From Glandiceps talaboti (taxonomy: Eukaryota > Hemichordata > Enteropneusta > Spengelidae): 64,000 nt of DNA. Position 1 is the first letter of the stretch; each line of letters opens with the position of its first letter. Location of the stretch: contig NC_135558.1 in the NCBI RefSeq assembly GCF_964340395.1, positions 11,537,001 to 11,601,000 of the forward strand, in the 5' to 3' direction. This document shows, piece after piece, positions 53,480 through 64,000 of this stretch. Made by a program: the position numbers and the translations under genes. The notes beneath the pieces are model-generated. The model had not been told where the DNA came from. It did not search any database and saw only the letters and a list, made by a program, of their open reading frames with translations.

Positions 53480-53690
53480 GTGGATAAGAAGGTCAAATCT
53501 ACCTGAGTTCCCCAGGTATTTTATCTAAGTCCCCAATCAGAATTAAGTGACAACAACCAAGACAACAACAAGGTGTGGAAATCTACAGTGTGTACACACA
53601 TTTTATCAGATTTCCCTCCTCTGTTTATTAGTGTTACTGGGGTTCTTCCAACCTTTGTAAAAATACCAACACAACTGTCTTTCAAAGTAC
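53480..53690. repeat. Copy of a GGGTTCCCC-type dispersed repeat
   Basis: Contains CTACCTGAGTTCCCCAGGTA and GATTTCCCTCCTCTGTTTAT .. GGGGTTCTTCCAACCTTTGTA, related to the copies at 58.4 and 62.5 kb. The ends are not clear. Confidence 0.45.
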
Positions 53691-54214
53691 TGTGAGCAAC
53701 AACCCAGTCACTAAATGCATTTCACTTGTTTCAACTCAAATACATTCACATCCTTACCAAACTTACTAGTATACATTCATTTCCATATTTTGAATGAAAA
53801 ATACAAATAATAGAAATATTATATTCCATATCTCATATGAACAATATAATTTATAGTCATGTTTGTTTATTCAGTAAATTAAGGAAGTGTTAAAATTCAA
53901 CCTGAAACACACAGAGAAGTAATTTTCATTTTATTTGGCTTCAATCTGCTCCAAATTATAGAACACATAGAAATCTCATCAATTCTTACATATCTTCAGA
54001 ATGGCCTGATTATGTATTTGATTAAGAAATTATAATGGCCCATGAATTTATTGATTTATGTGCATTATGTATACTTTGGGAAATGACTGTCATTAATATA
54101 CAGCCAATCTGGATACTAACACAGCTTGAAATTCAACAAAATGATTTTAAGTGACTGCAATAATGTACAATACATAGGCACTCAGACAGACACATACAGA
54201 GGCATTATTCCATT

Positions 54215-54850
54215 TTCAACTACAACATTGTATCAAGACTACCAAATTAACAGTAGTCCAGGGCACATAGACAACTACAACATTGTATCAAGACTACCAA
54301 ATTAACAGTAGTCCAGGGCACATAGACAACTACAACATTGTATCAAGACTACTAAATTAGCAGTAGTCCAGGACACATAGACAACTACAACATTGTATCA
54401 AGACTACCAAATTAACAGTAGTCCAGGACACATAGACAACTACAACATTGTATCTAGACTACCAAATAAACAGTAGTCCAGGGCACACAGACAACTTAAC
54501 ATTGCATCTAGACTACTAAATTAGCAGTAGTCCACGTCACATAGACAACTACAACATTGTACATTGTATCTTGAATACCAAATTAGTAGCAGTCAAGGGC
54601 AAATACAATAGGCTACTAAATTTTTGTATCTGGACTACCAGTAGTCTAGGACACATAGACTACTAAACATTATATCTAGCTAACCGAATAAGCAGTAGTC
54701 CAGGACAAATAGACAAATAAACATTTTATCTAGACTACCAAAATTAGCAGAAGTCCAGGACACATAGACTACTATTACTAAACATTGTATCTAGACTATC
54801 AAACTAGCAGTAAGCCAGAACACACAGACTACTAAACATTATATCTAGAC
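54215..54850. repeat. ~55-bp minisatellite, about eleven copies
   Basis: The unit is ACAACTACAACATTGTATCA plus AGACTACCAAATTAACAGTAG and TCCAGGGCACATAG. The first copies are nearly identical and later ones decay. Confidence 0.92.
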
Positions 54851-55558
54851 TACCAAATTTACATCATAGTCTTTTAGAGGCATGGAAATCATTAGCAAAC
54901 TGAAGGTAAATTAGTTTACTGCAAGAATATTGGCAAAATAAGACTACCAATCCTTAAAGTTAAATTTGAGCCAAGACTGTAATGACATCATCGGTCAGGA
55001 CTTATCAGCCAGCCCTAATATTTGGGGAAAGGGAGATTAGATCATGCCACAATGGCTGATCTGTCAGTCTGATTTGAACCCTGTTATGTGTATTCTGATA
55101 GGATAGATGGATAAAAACAGTATGTTAGACAAGTGGGTGACTTTTTTTGACATTTTGTATTTTCATTTCAATGTCTGAACTATTTACCTTTAGATTAATT
55201 CAACCTGTTTGGTTTTATTGATTCCACACACACTACCACCATATGTCTTCACTATACATTTCTGCATGTAACTTCAAAAACTGTTTGTGTTGTTTTAACT
55301 AAGTGCTCTGAGAAGTGTAATCATATCTGGTTTCCGAAGTTGTAGATTCCAGACTATGCACTATGTTAACTATTTCCAAGTTTATAAAAATGTTGTAAGT
55401 AGGCATTTTTCATCCAAGTTCAAAATCTATTTTAAGACTAGTGTCTGTGTGTACATGTACATGATGATCAGATGTACATGTATGTATGTGTGTATGTGCA
55501 TGTGTGTGCGCGCGTGTGCATGTGTGTGCGCGCGCATGCATGTGTGTATGCATGTATG

Positions 55559-55731
55559 CAGTGTGCCCTCTAACGATAGCCAAATTTTGTTGTTGTGAGT
55601 CAAAATGAGAAAAACTGGGATTTCCTGTGAGTCACCACGTAGTAAGAAATGGGGGGGAACACCAAATTTTGGTGCATCACAAGAAATTGTGTGCGTCAGT
55701 GGCACATCAAATTGGCTTAGAGGACACACTG
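55559..55731. mobile_element. hAT-type MITE, 173 bp, with 8-bp TSD
   Basis: Ends CAGTGTGCCCTCTAACG and TTAGAGGACACACTG are inverted copies. The flanks CATGTATG (55551-55558) and CATCTATG (55732-55739) match at seven of eight positions. It is the same family as the broken element at 51.3-51.7 kb, in inverse orientation. Confidence 0.85.
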
Positions 55732-55820
55732 CATCTATGTACATGTATGTACATGTACGTACGTACGTACGTACGTATGTAATGTACCAGTGTGTCTGTC
55801 AATCTGCCTGTTTGTGCTGT

Positions 55821-56005
55821 AGAGTGTGTCCTCTGAGCCAATTTGAAGTGCAACTATCATAGTACATGTACCAGGACTTTCTTGTGAACCTAGTGTCCTA
55901 TCCCTTAGCATGTGGTGACTCAAAAAAAAAATTGATGTTGATGTTTTCAGTTCAACACACAACAAAACATTTTACCTTTCCTTGTAAGGCACACAGGTGG
56001 TGTAT
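55821..56005. repeat. Diverged relative of the 173-bp MITE
   Basis: GAGTGTGTCCTCTGAGCCAATTTGA near 55821 and the TGTGGTGACTCA and GTAAGGCACAC blocks follow the same order as in the MITE at 55.56 kb, with much divergence. Confidence 0.55.
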
Positions 56006-58370
56006 GTATGTCCCTGTACATGTGAGCATGTATGTATGTCTCTGTCCATATGTTTATGATACTTGTTAGAAAAGTCAATGAGATTGTGAAGAACAAGAAG
56101 CCTTGTGAAGTATGTGCTTCAAACTTGAATATGGAACGAGAAAAAAAATCAATACTATTTATTACCGTAAAAATACATTATGTATACATTTAGGGGACTT
56201 TGTTGTAAAGTATTATTGATCAATTCCTTTTAATAATCACATTACATTGCAATCAATTACAGACCAATCTCACTAATAGGATTAATTTCAAACATCAAAT
56301 CTCTATTCTAATATGGCTATTACAGCTGTTACTTCTACCAACTGTACGACTGACGTCCATATTTCTCTGACTCTCTGCTAGGTCGACAACCAAGTTTAAT
56401 ACAGACACACCTACACTGTTTTCAAATGGGCAATTCTACTTCTCTATTCATCTATAATGCATTAGTCATGTTAGAAAGGAAGTGTCTCCAGTCTGCTTTG
56501 CTAGATGTTTTCCCTTCTGTCCTTGAGTACACTGGATCCCTTAAAAGCATTGAATTCATCAGATGTTTTGCTCACAAGACTACCGGTAACAGACGGACCC
56601 CAAATTTGATACTACATTGTATGTATGTTATTCACCTGTAGATGTGAGTGTACATTCATACATGTATGTCTCAGTCGAAATCCTTAGACACGTGTAATCA
56701 GCTGTCGAGGAACAGTCGTCATAATCTTTCTGACCTCTGTACATCTACGAGTACTATTGTGGGTAAATAAGTTAGTACTCACCCATGAGAATTTTACTTT
56801 ATGCCATGTGAGAGAAAAGCACTCACTCAGATGTTTATTCAGTTAGCGATACCAAATTCATGCGACTCTATCTTTCATTACAGATATCAAAATAAATTCT
56901 ATGTTTAGACGAAATGTAACAAGATACTTTTGCATGGTGAATTTGCAGAAAAAAACTGATGAGTGATTTTATTCATAGTTTACAGTATATGTTGTTCATC
57001 ATAGCCTTTATGCTAGTGTTAGCAGAATGTGTAATGTTTTGTTTGTTTTCATTTTCTGTGGGGAATAATTCTTTAGACTTTACTGTGCTATCCTTGCACA
57101 AATTGCTGTGCAAGTATTCTTATTAACTATTTACTGGTGTAAAATAGATCAAATATAATTCAACAATATTAACAGCTGTGTATGTTGATAATGTATGGGG
57201 GGGGGGGGGTACAAGTGGTCAAATTATGTATGTAAATTCTACCTGAGTTTATGAAATTTTGTTGGGGGTGAATATCAAAATAATTGCAAGAACCCCTCCC
57301 CCCATTAATTATACAAAATATCAAAACCCTTTAATATCACAAACACTATATGCCATCTGTCAACAATGTAAGGCGCCCATATGTACAACCTGAGGGTTTT
57401 TTTAACACATTATGTGGGTATTAAGAAAATAAGTTTAATTGTTTGACGGTCACATTACCACTACATTCTCTGTACAGTATTGATTAATACTCACAAGTGT
57501 TTGGTATTTCATTAGAAATTTTCAAATTCCATTGTGTACCCTCAATGAATTTGGAATTCCGTCACTCCACAAAAGTGAATGTTAGGTATGAAGTAGCCAT
57601 GTGTGTTCCGTCCAAATATGTGGTTTGATCCTGACTTGAGTGCAAGTAGTTAAAAAACACGACGATCATGTTTAGTTGAGCACACAATGGCTATCACTCC
57701 ATTTCCATATTATGGTAATATTTGTGGACACAAAACACACCAGAGATTTCTTTTTTCTCTTCTTTGACTTCAATTATTGACACAGCTTGATTCAGAAATA
57801 GATGTCACATGAATATGACAGCTATCCATAGAATAATAATTAAACCGAAATAAATTTTTTGGATTTTTGGATTTTTTTTTTGAGCTGGGAATTGTTCACA
57901 GCGATTTTCTATCCTGATATGTACAGAAATACACACCACTCTATAGATTTGCATTCAGGAAACTCATATAAGAGTTAATGAGATGTGAAAACTAAAAGCT
58001 AGGTTAGAAAAACACTACTGTACAAATCTGTGGATTTCATATCATATATATTCAGCAAATTATATATTACCAGGAGTGTCCAAATGATGCATTTACATCA
58101 AATATGTATGCTTTTTGCGTTAATGTGACCGCTGTGTTTCAAAAATTGTTTTTTATGTTCCTTAGAAAGCCACTGCTGCAATCATTTTGGTTATGTCATT
58201 TTATGCGTACATCTCTTTAAGTTTCCTAGTATATAAATCTGACTCCTTTTAGATAATGGAAACAATTCCATTTATGTTTTGTTTGGTTCACAAAAATCTG
58301 ATTTTTTTTGCGAGAATGAATGTTCATGGACTCTGGGTTCAAATTTAATTATGGAAATTTCTACTCACAG
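56006..58370. other. Upstream intron of ARHGAP39, nothing recognised
   Basis: AT-rich DNA with a G run near 57197. I searched the minus strand for a WW1 exon (W-x-E-I-I-E..GECVWDPP type) and did not find one. Confidence 0.5.
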
Positions 58371-58536
58371 CAGCATTTTGTTAAGGATGGGGTAAGCAAG
58401 TAAAATATACCGAGGTTCCCACATAATTTTACCAGGATTCCCAAATAAAATTATGGTAGACTGTATGGGAAACTATGCAACTTTTATCTCTTTCTCTCTT
58501 TGTTACCGGGGTTCCCCAACCTTAGCAAAAACACTG
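58371..58536. mobile_element. hAT-like MITE of the GGGTTCCCC family
   Basis: CAGCATTTTGTTAAGGATGG at the left and, in reverse complement, CAGTGTTTTTGCTAAGGTTG at the right are inverted copies. Right flank TCACGG against left flank TCACAG suggests a degraded TSD. Confidence 0.6.
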
Positions 58537-61500
58537 TCACGGGTAAAAAAAAATGAAAATTCACTTTCACGAAATGTTTTGACTCTGTGAGTACAATTGT
58601 TGATTCCTAATCTTGGTTTTTGTTCAAATGATCTGAACAATAAAAGAATGCAAATTGTTACTGTTATTTGTACTGTACAAATAGAAAGAGTAAGCACAGA
58701 AAGAGAGTTCAAGGGCTACTGTCACTTAATTATACAGTTTCACTCAAAATACCCTCTGAATATAATTGCTTTTGTATCCGTGGCCTAGAAAATTCCAGAC
58801 AAACCTACAAAACACGATGATTCATTCAATCAATGATCATTATTCTATCAAAGGATAAAATAAAATTCAAAATTCAAAAGTCAAGTTACATGTGCAGACA
58901 ATCTTTAATGGCTTTTCAATTCAATAAAAGCAGCCATACATTTTTTTAATCAAAGTGAGTCAACAAATCTTGCTACCTTCAAAATATTACCACCTAGGTG
59001 ACTCATAAAAACCACTACTTCATTCATTTTGCAAACAAGATGGTGGACTACATTATGACAACAAATAGGAACTCAAAACTTAACATGCTGAAACTTATCT
59101 TGTTTCTGGTGCAATTTACCTCAGTATAGTAGCACATGACAAACAAGAAATACGAAAGATTTAAAATTGTAAATTTGAGCTGTAGCATGTCGCAATGACA
59201 GCAAACGTTATTCCTTCATGTATAATATTTGGATCTGATGAGTTGTTGACATCTTTATGGAAGATAGACATTGTTGTATTGTTCTATGATAGGACCCCCT
59301 AGCCTTCTAACAGGAAGCAAACCTTGACATGAGACTGGGAGGTTGTCAACAACTGGAAGAAACTACATGTACATTGCCTCAAGCTAGAATTTAGAATTGA
59401 GATATTTCCAAGGATTCTCCCCATATTGGTCAGCACTGATCTATACACAACAAGTACTCAGAAAATGCAATGCTTTCACTCAGTTCCATTGTTTACATGA
59501 ATTACACATTTGATAAGTAACAAGTATATTTTAGTATTGATTTCACAATCTATGTTATTCTTAAAGTTATTAAATGGTCAACCAGCATTCCTTTGGTGTG
59601 GAGAGAGAGACCTGGTTTCTGTCAAAATACACATTACAAGTAGGTAGTATATGAATCTGTATCAATGGACATTATCATTCAATCAACATAGTCACATTTA
59701 CTAGTGACCTTTGACATTTGATATATCAACAGCAACATTTCAACATGATGAAGAAACACTGACTGAGGCAATAATTCTGAGACTAGGCGTGAAAATGAAA
59801 CATTTTAAGAATGTTTTACACCGCACTGAATGTACAATAAACAAGGTAACGAAATATGACACAAACATACACAAGTTTTGTATACCTTAGATGTATCTTT
59901 ATACTTATAGTTAAGTATATACACATGACGTATGTGTGTAGTTCCACTCAACAGTACAATATTACATGTGTATTCCTACATCTAAGCCTATTTTCTACAC
60001 CTACGCCCATAGTACAATGTGTATGATTTGTATAATACTGTTCCTACATCTGTAGCCTATAGTGGTACATACATGTTGTGTATTTCTGTACATTTAACTG
60101 TATGGTATTACACCTATGTATTTCTAAATCTAAGCCCATAACATAATATTTGTCTATTTGTACAGAGTACTACAATACCAAACACGTCAAGAAACAAGGA
60201 TTCACTGGAAAGTATGAGATTTAAACCATGGCCATTCTACATCAATAACAACACGTCTCTACTTCATTGGTTTCATGGTATACAAACTTGGCAAAACATT
60301 TAGAATTGCTATTATTTCATCCTTTATCACACTTAGCTTGCACTGATATAGTTAAAATCATTCTCTAATATTTTCTTCATTCAGTTGGAAAATACTCATG
60401 ACATATGGGTGTTGTCACTGCTCATCTTCAATTCATAGTGATAAGGCCCCTTTATATAAAACTCCAGAGTCCTATTTTCCTGAGCTGAATACAGAAAAAT
60501 ATTACGAGAATATCAAATTATCCATCGGATGTACATCTAGCCTAGAAGTCCAATAAATCTGTGTCTGATACATCAGTCATGATCAAGAGTACGAAATGTA
60601 ACCTTGTGCACAGATTGATTGATGATCTGTTGAATCATTCATTTCTTGTAACATCTCCTGGCATTAAAACTGTTCACTGCCATAATTTTATTCAAGGTCA
60701 AGGAAAGTTTAATTAGTCATGACCCCCCTGAAATAGTTGTTGATTTTTAGGTTCAGTGAGTACAAATGATTTGTTGTATAGCTAAGATTAGTTTTGCATA
60801 GCTACTTTGGTATTCATATCACCTGGATATTTTGGAGAAGTGGATTTCATGAAAACAGAATGTTTATTTTGTATTCATGGTACAATATGCATGTATTATC
60901 AAACTTATTATATTTATTATATCATTGTGCTTTAATGGACAAATTGGTTCAAATTATAATATTGTCGCAATTTTTTATTTCTCATTTTGTGTGCAATGAA
61001 TGAGTACAACAAATATTTTCATTTTTTGCAGCTGCACTAGCTAAAACTGAAACATTTTTTAAAACTGTTTTGTAGATATAATGACTTAGTATCATACATA
61101 CACCCTGCATAGTACCTGTGGGTAAACGTAATTGTGTAGCAGTATTTATTTAGTACAGCATGGGTGCAATATAGCCAATCAAATTGATTTTGGGTTAGCA
61201 CACAAAAATCAGCACCTCCCTCCCCAAGAATCACAATTTCAACCTATTAGGCAAAAAAAAAATCAAAAAATCAATGTTTCTGCACATCAATTAAATACCC
61301 TCGCGTCAGTCTTCTTTTTTTCAGTGTTTGTCCAGTCCATGCAGTCTGCAGATAGGGGGGGGGGGGGGGGGGGGGGGACGACAAGACACGACACAAAAAG
61401 AACCCACCCTACTTCAGTGAAGACAACTGCAGAGCTCATCATGAACAAGCAAATGACATCTGCCCCAGACACACTTGCTCTAAAGTACTAAATAAAAAGT

Positions 61501-62439
61501 ACAGTAACTGCCATACATGTAAATACATGTAGAAGATTAAGTGACAGATTTGTTGAGAAATTAAAAAAATAAAATAAAAAACAATTTGTATTGTCGTACC
61601 ACTTTGGACAAAATGTCCTGACCAGAAATGATTCTCTTTTTTCAGCCTTACTTATAATACTATACTATGCATAGTCATAAACAAAATAGACCGCTAACTG
61701 ACATGTGCAATGTCTAATTAGTGATATTTTAAGAATTCTCAGTAAATGTATTGTGGCTGTCTAATTGAAAAAAAAAAAATACCCTCGTTACAGCTAGTGT
61801 AGTGCTGGTTTAATTGAGTTGTAATAAGTTTTATGGAAGTGTTATTTCTCACACAAAGCCCAAAACAATTTACCAGTATTGTTGTTACTCTTGTTGTACA
61901 ATGTTGAAACATCTGTGCAAACAGTCCTGAAATATGTTGCTCTAGTGTAGAAGGAACTGTGTGCCGCACATTTTTCATAATTTCCAAATTCCTGATAGTG
62001 ATAACAGACCACAGAACTCAAGTACAATCCTTGTCTGGGTTTTCCACAAATCATCATAATTTATTCCAAGAATACTATTTTGACTGGCCTATTTCAAATA
62101 CTGTTAAGAGACATGGTTAACCACTTCCTTACAACAAATATTTCAATGAACACATGGGCTTAGAATGAAATTATTTTTTGACAATAAAATAGGGGCGGAC
62201 AAGTATAGAAGGGTGGCCATTTGAGGTGGACCATACAAATCATATTTATGTTAGGGAGCCTACCCCTATCCCTATCCCTAACCTCACCTTAATCATAACT
62301 CCCTAGCTTGGATACAATAATGTGTGTACTGTATGTACAGTCAGTCCATTGTTCTACATTCTTGTCTCAAAATAGTCAGTTAAATGAATGACTAGACAAA
62401 ATTTAAAGTAAAGTTGAGTAGTGTTTTGCGGAGGCAGGT
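58537..62439. other. Upstream intron of ARHGAP39, repeats only
   Basis: No exon was recognised. A diverged ~65-bp tandem region lies at about 59930-60140 (TTCCTACATCTAAGCC units) and a G homopolymer of ~22 at about 61356. Confidence 0.5.
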
Positions 62440-62735
62440 AAATAGATAAAATCTACCAAAGTTCCTAAATCACTAAGCTTGGTGGCCACCCTCTTCTTGA
62501 CGTCCTAATCCTGCTTCTGCTTTTACATAAACTTGACCTGAAGAGGGTTGAGATGGAAAGGACTACAATGCCTTGAAATAGTGTTTTATGGTCCCAAACT
62601 ATAAATCACTTTACATTGGTTCCCCACTAAAATCCACTAAAATCATGGCAAAAAAAAATGAGAAAATTTGTTTCAGTTTTACTAGATTTCCCTCTCTCTA
62701 TAATATTAGGGTTCCCCAAACTACAGGAAAACCAC
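62440..62735. repeat. Third copy of the GGGTTCCCC dispersed repeat
   Basis: The right end TTAGGGTTCCCCAAACTAC .. AAAACCACTG matches the 58.5-kb right terminus (GGGGTTCCCCAACCTTAGC). The left part is diverged. Confidence 0.5.
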
Positions 62736-63099
62736 TGTTGAGATATATACAAACATAACAAACCATAATTACATCCACCTTACAAATGGCAGGAAAGTGC
62801 TTGATACTGTGAAGGGGTTAATGTTAACACACATATCCTGCAGACACATAAACACAAGCATGTTTGTATATGTTAAACACTAAAGTCAGAAGGGACTTTG
62901 TATATCACAGGTCAACTGTCTACCTGACCATTAATAGTACAAATACACTACTTACACTCCCCCCAACATTAACCATGTACTATGACATCAATATTATCTG
63001 CACATAATTACAAACACTTGGGTCTACGGTATCCACACATTGCCACGGGCTAGTTGGGGTGTACACCAAAATAGTTCAAAAATCACTATATTCTTTAAA

Positions 63100-63560
63100 C
63101 ATGTCATTTTCAGTAACATGTGGAATGTTCAATGTAATGTGGTGGTTCATATATTTCACTTGTTTCAACATCTCTCAAAAAACACTTAAAATAAGATTTG
63201 GGAAACTTAACTTCATGGATTGAAATTTCCTAATTATCAAAACAAAACAACCATTTAAGAGTGTGTACTGAAACAAAATATGTGCAGTCTTTATATGGGC
63301 CAGGGGTAATTTTTGAGACAATATCATGACCTTTCAGTAATATGAAATGTTCACAATTAAAAGCCATTTCTAATATATATAATAATATATTTCTTATATA
63401 CAATAAAACTCAAGAAATGTAATGCATTGAAATTTCTTAATTACCAGAACAAACTAACATTCATGAATATTCAAGTTGAAAAAAATTGATAGATCATACA
63501 TGGTCTTGATGTTGGGTTATTTTTGAGAAAATATAAGCTCCAAAATGCAGTGTCAAGGCC
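63100..63560. repeat. Two diverged ~235-bp tandem copies
   Basis: Blocks such as GGTAATTTTTGAGA / GTTATTTTTGAGA, TTGAAATTTCCTAATTA / TTGAAATTTCTTAATTA and AATATGAAATGTTCA recur in the same order. The rest up to 64000 holds nothing recognised. Confidence 0.6.
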
Positions 63561-64000
63561 AATGCTAAGGGGTAATGTCCTCTCTTAGGAAACCTACAAT
63601 GCTGTCTGTACCTTTGGGTAATTATCATTCTCAAGGCTATGATCATTGATGTACATGTCTACTTTTACAAATGCGAGATGCATTCTTCTATAATTATTGC
63701 CAAGAATTTGATGTTTTCTTATATTTTATTTTACTTCATACATCATAATACTGAATAACTCTCGTAACCGTTATAAAGAATACCAATGTAAACAGAGAAT
63801 ATACATAAACAAAGGCGTGTTATGAAATGTAAGTTATTATACACAAAAGCCTGTATATTATTTGTAATGATACCGTCTGTAATTTTTTTCTTGAAATAGT
63901 CACCAAAAATGTTACTTTTAGTGGGGTACGGTTACATAATTATGGAATCTTATCTTCAGTATATATTCGTCGAGTTATAAAGTGCACATACCACTATAAT

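Noticed and set aside
62240-62300. Telomere-like CCCTA-rich stretch
   Set aside because: There are only a few imperfect CCCTATC/CCCTAAC units, which is not an interstitial telomere array.

Overview
The window reads as nuclear DNA of a marine invertebrate animal. It is AT-rich, has GT-AG introns of 0.1 to more than 10 kb, dense micro- and minisatellites, many fold-back DNA transposons, LINE remnants and a metazoan NACHT immune-receptor gene. The species cannot be fixed from sequence alone. An invertebrate deuterostome (amphioxus, hemichordate, echinoderm) or a lophotrochozoan would both fit.

Layout. 0.1-1.4 kb: a composite DNA element with terminal inverted repeats and a 150-bp tandem core. 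2.2-6.0 kb (+): one large exon of a NACHT (NLR-type) gene, 5' incomplete. Its C-terminal ~790 residues form divergent, internally repeated units rather than textbook LRRs. 7-11 kb: a ~110-bp satellite, a tRNA-derived SINE-like copy and a cluster of MITEs whose target-site duplications (TSDs) can be read, two of them lodged side by side in one copy of a short tandem repeat. 12.66-20.06 kb (+): a complete six-exon PRDX6 (1-Cys peroxiredoxin) gene. 20-33 kb: intergenic repeats, a LINE C-terminal remnant, a phase-consistent but unrecognised candidate gene on the minus strand (23.1-25.65 kb), a promoter-like block with a possible 41-codon micropeptide gene beside it, an array of RFX X-box-like palindromes and a 30-bp minisatellite. 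33.7-53.2 kb (-): twelve exons of ARHGAP39 (Vilse/CrossGAP), from the second WW domain through a Q/H-rich linker, MyTH4 and RhoGAP to the stop. 53.3-64 kb: intron or upstream sequence with repeats only. The first WW exon and the start codon were not found.

The genes do not form a pathway. PRDX6 is a cytosolic/lysosomal peroxidase and phospholipid enzyme, ARHGAP39 is a Rac/Cdc42 GAP acting in Slit-Robo guidance and synapse shape, and the NACHT protein is a presumed innate immune sensor. PRDX6 and ARHGAP39 are convergent (tail to tail).

The most notable observations are: a U12-type AT-AC intron in the MyTH4 part of ARHGAP39; the C-terminal super-repeats of the NACHT protein; three repeat families of different sequence sharing one architecture (hairpin, then GTCTGTC-type sequence, then tandem units), which may be Helentron-like; the datable nest of MITEs; and the unrecognised gene beside a possible bidirectional promoter. 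All splice junctions are read by eye and no database was searched.
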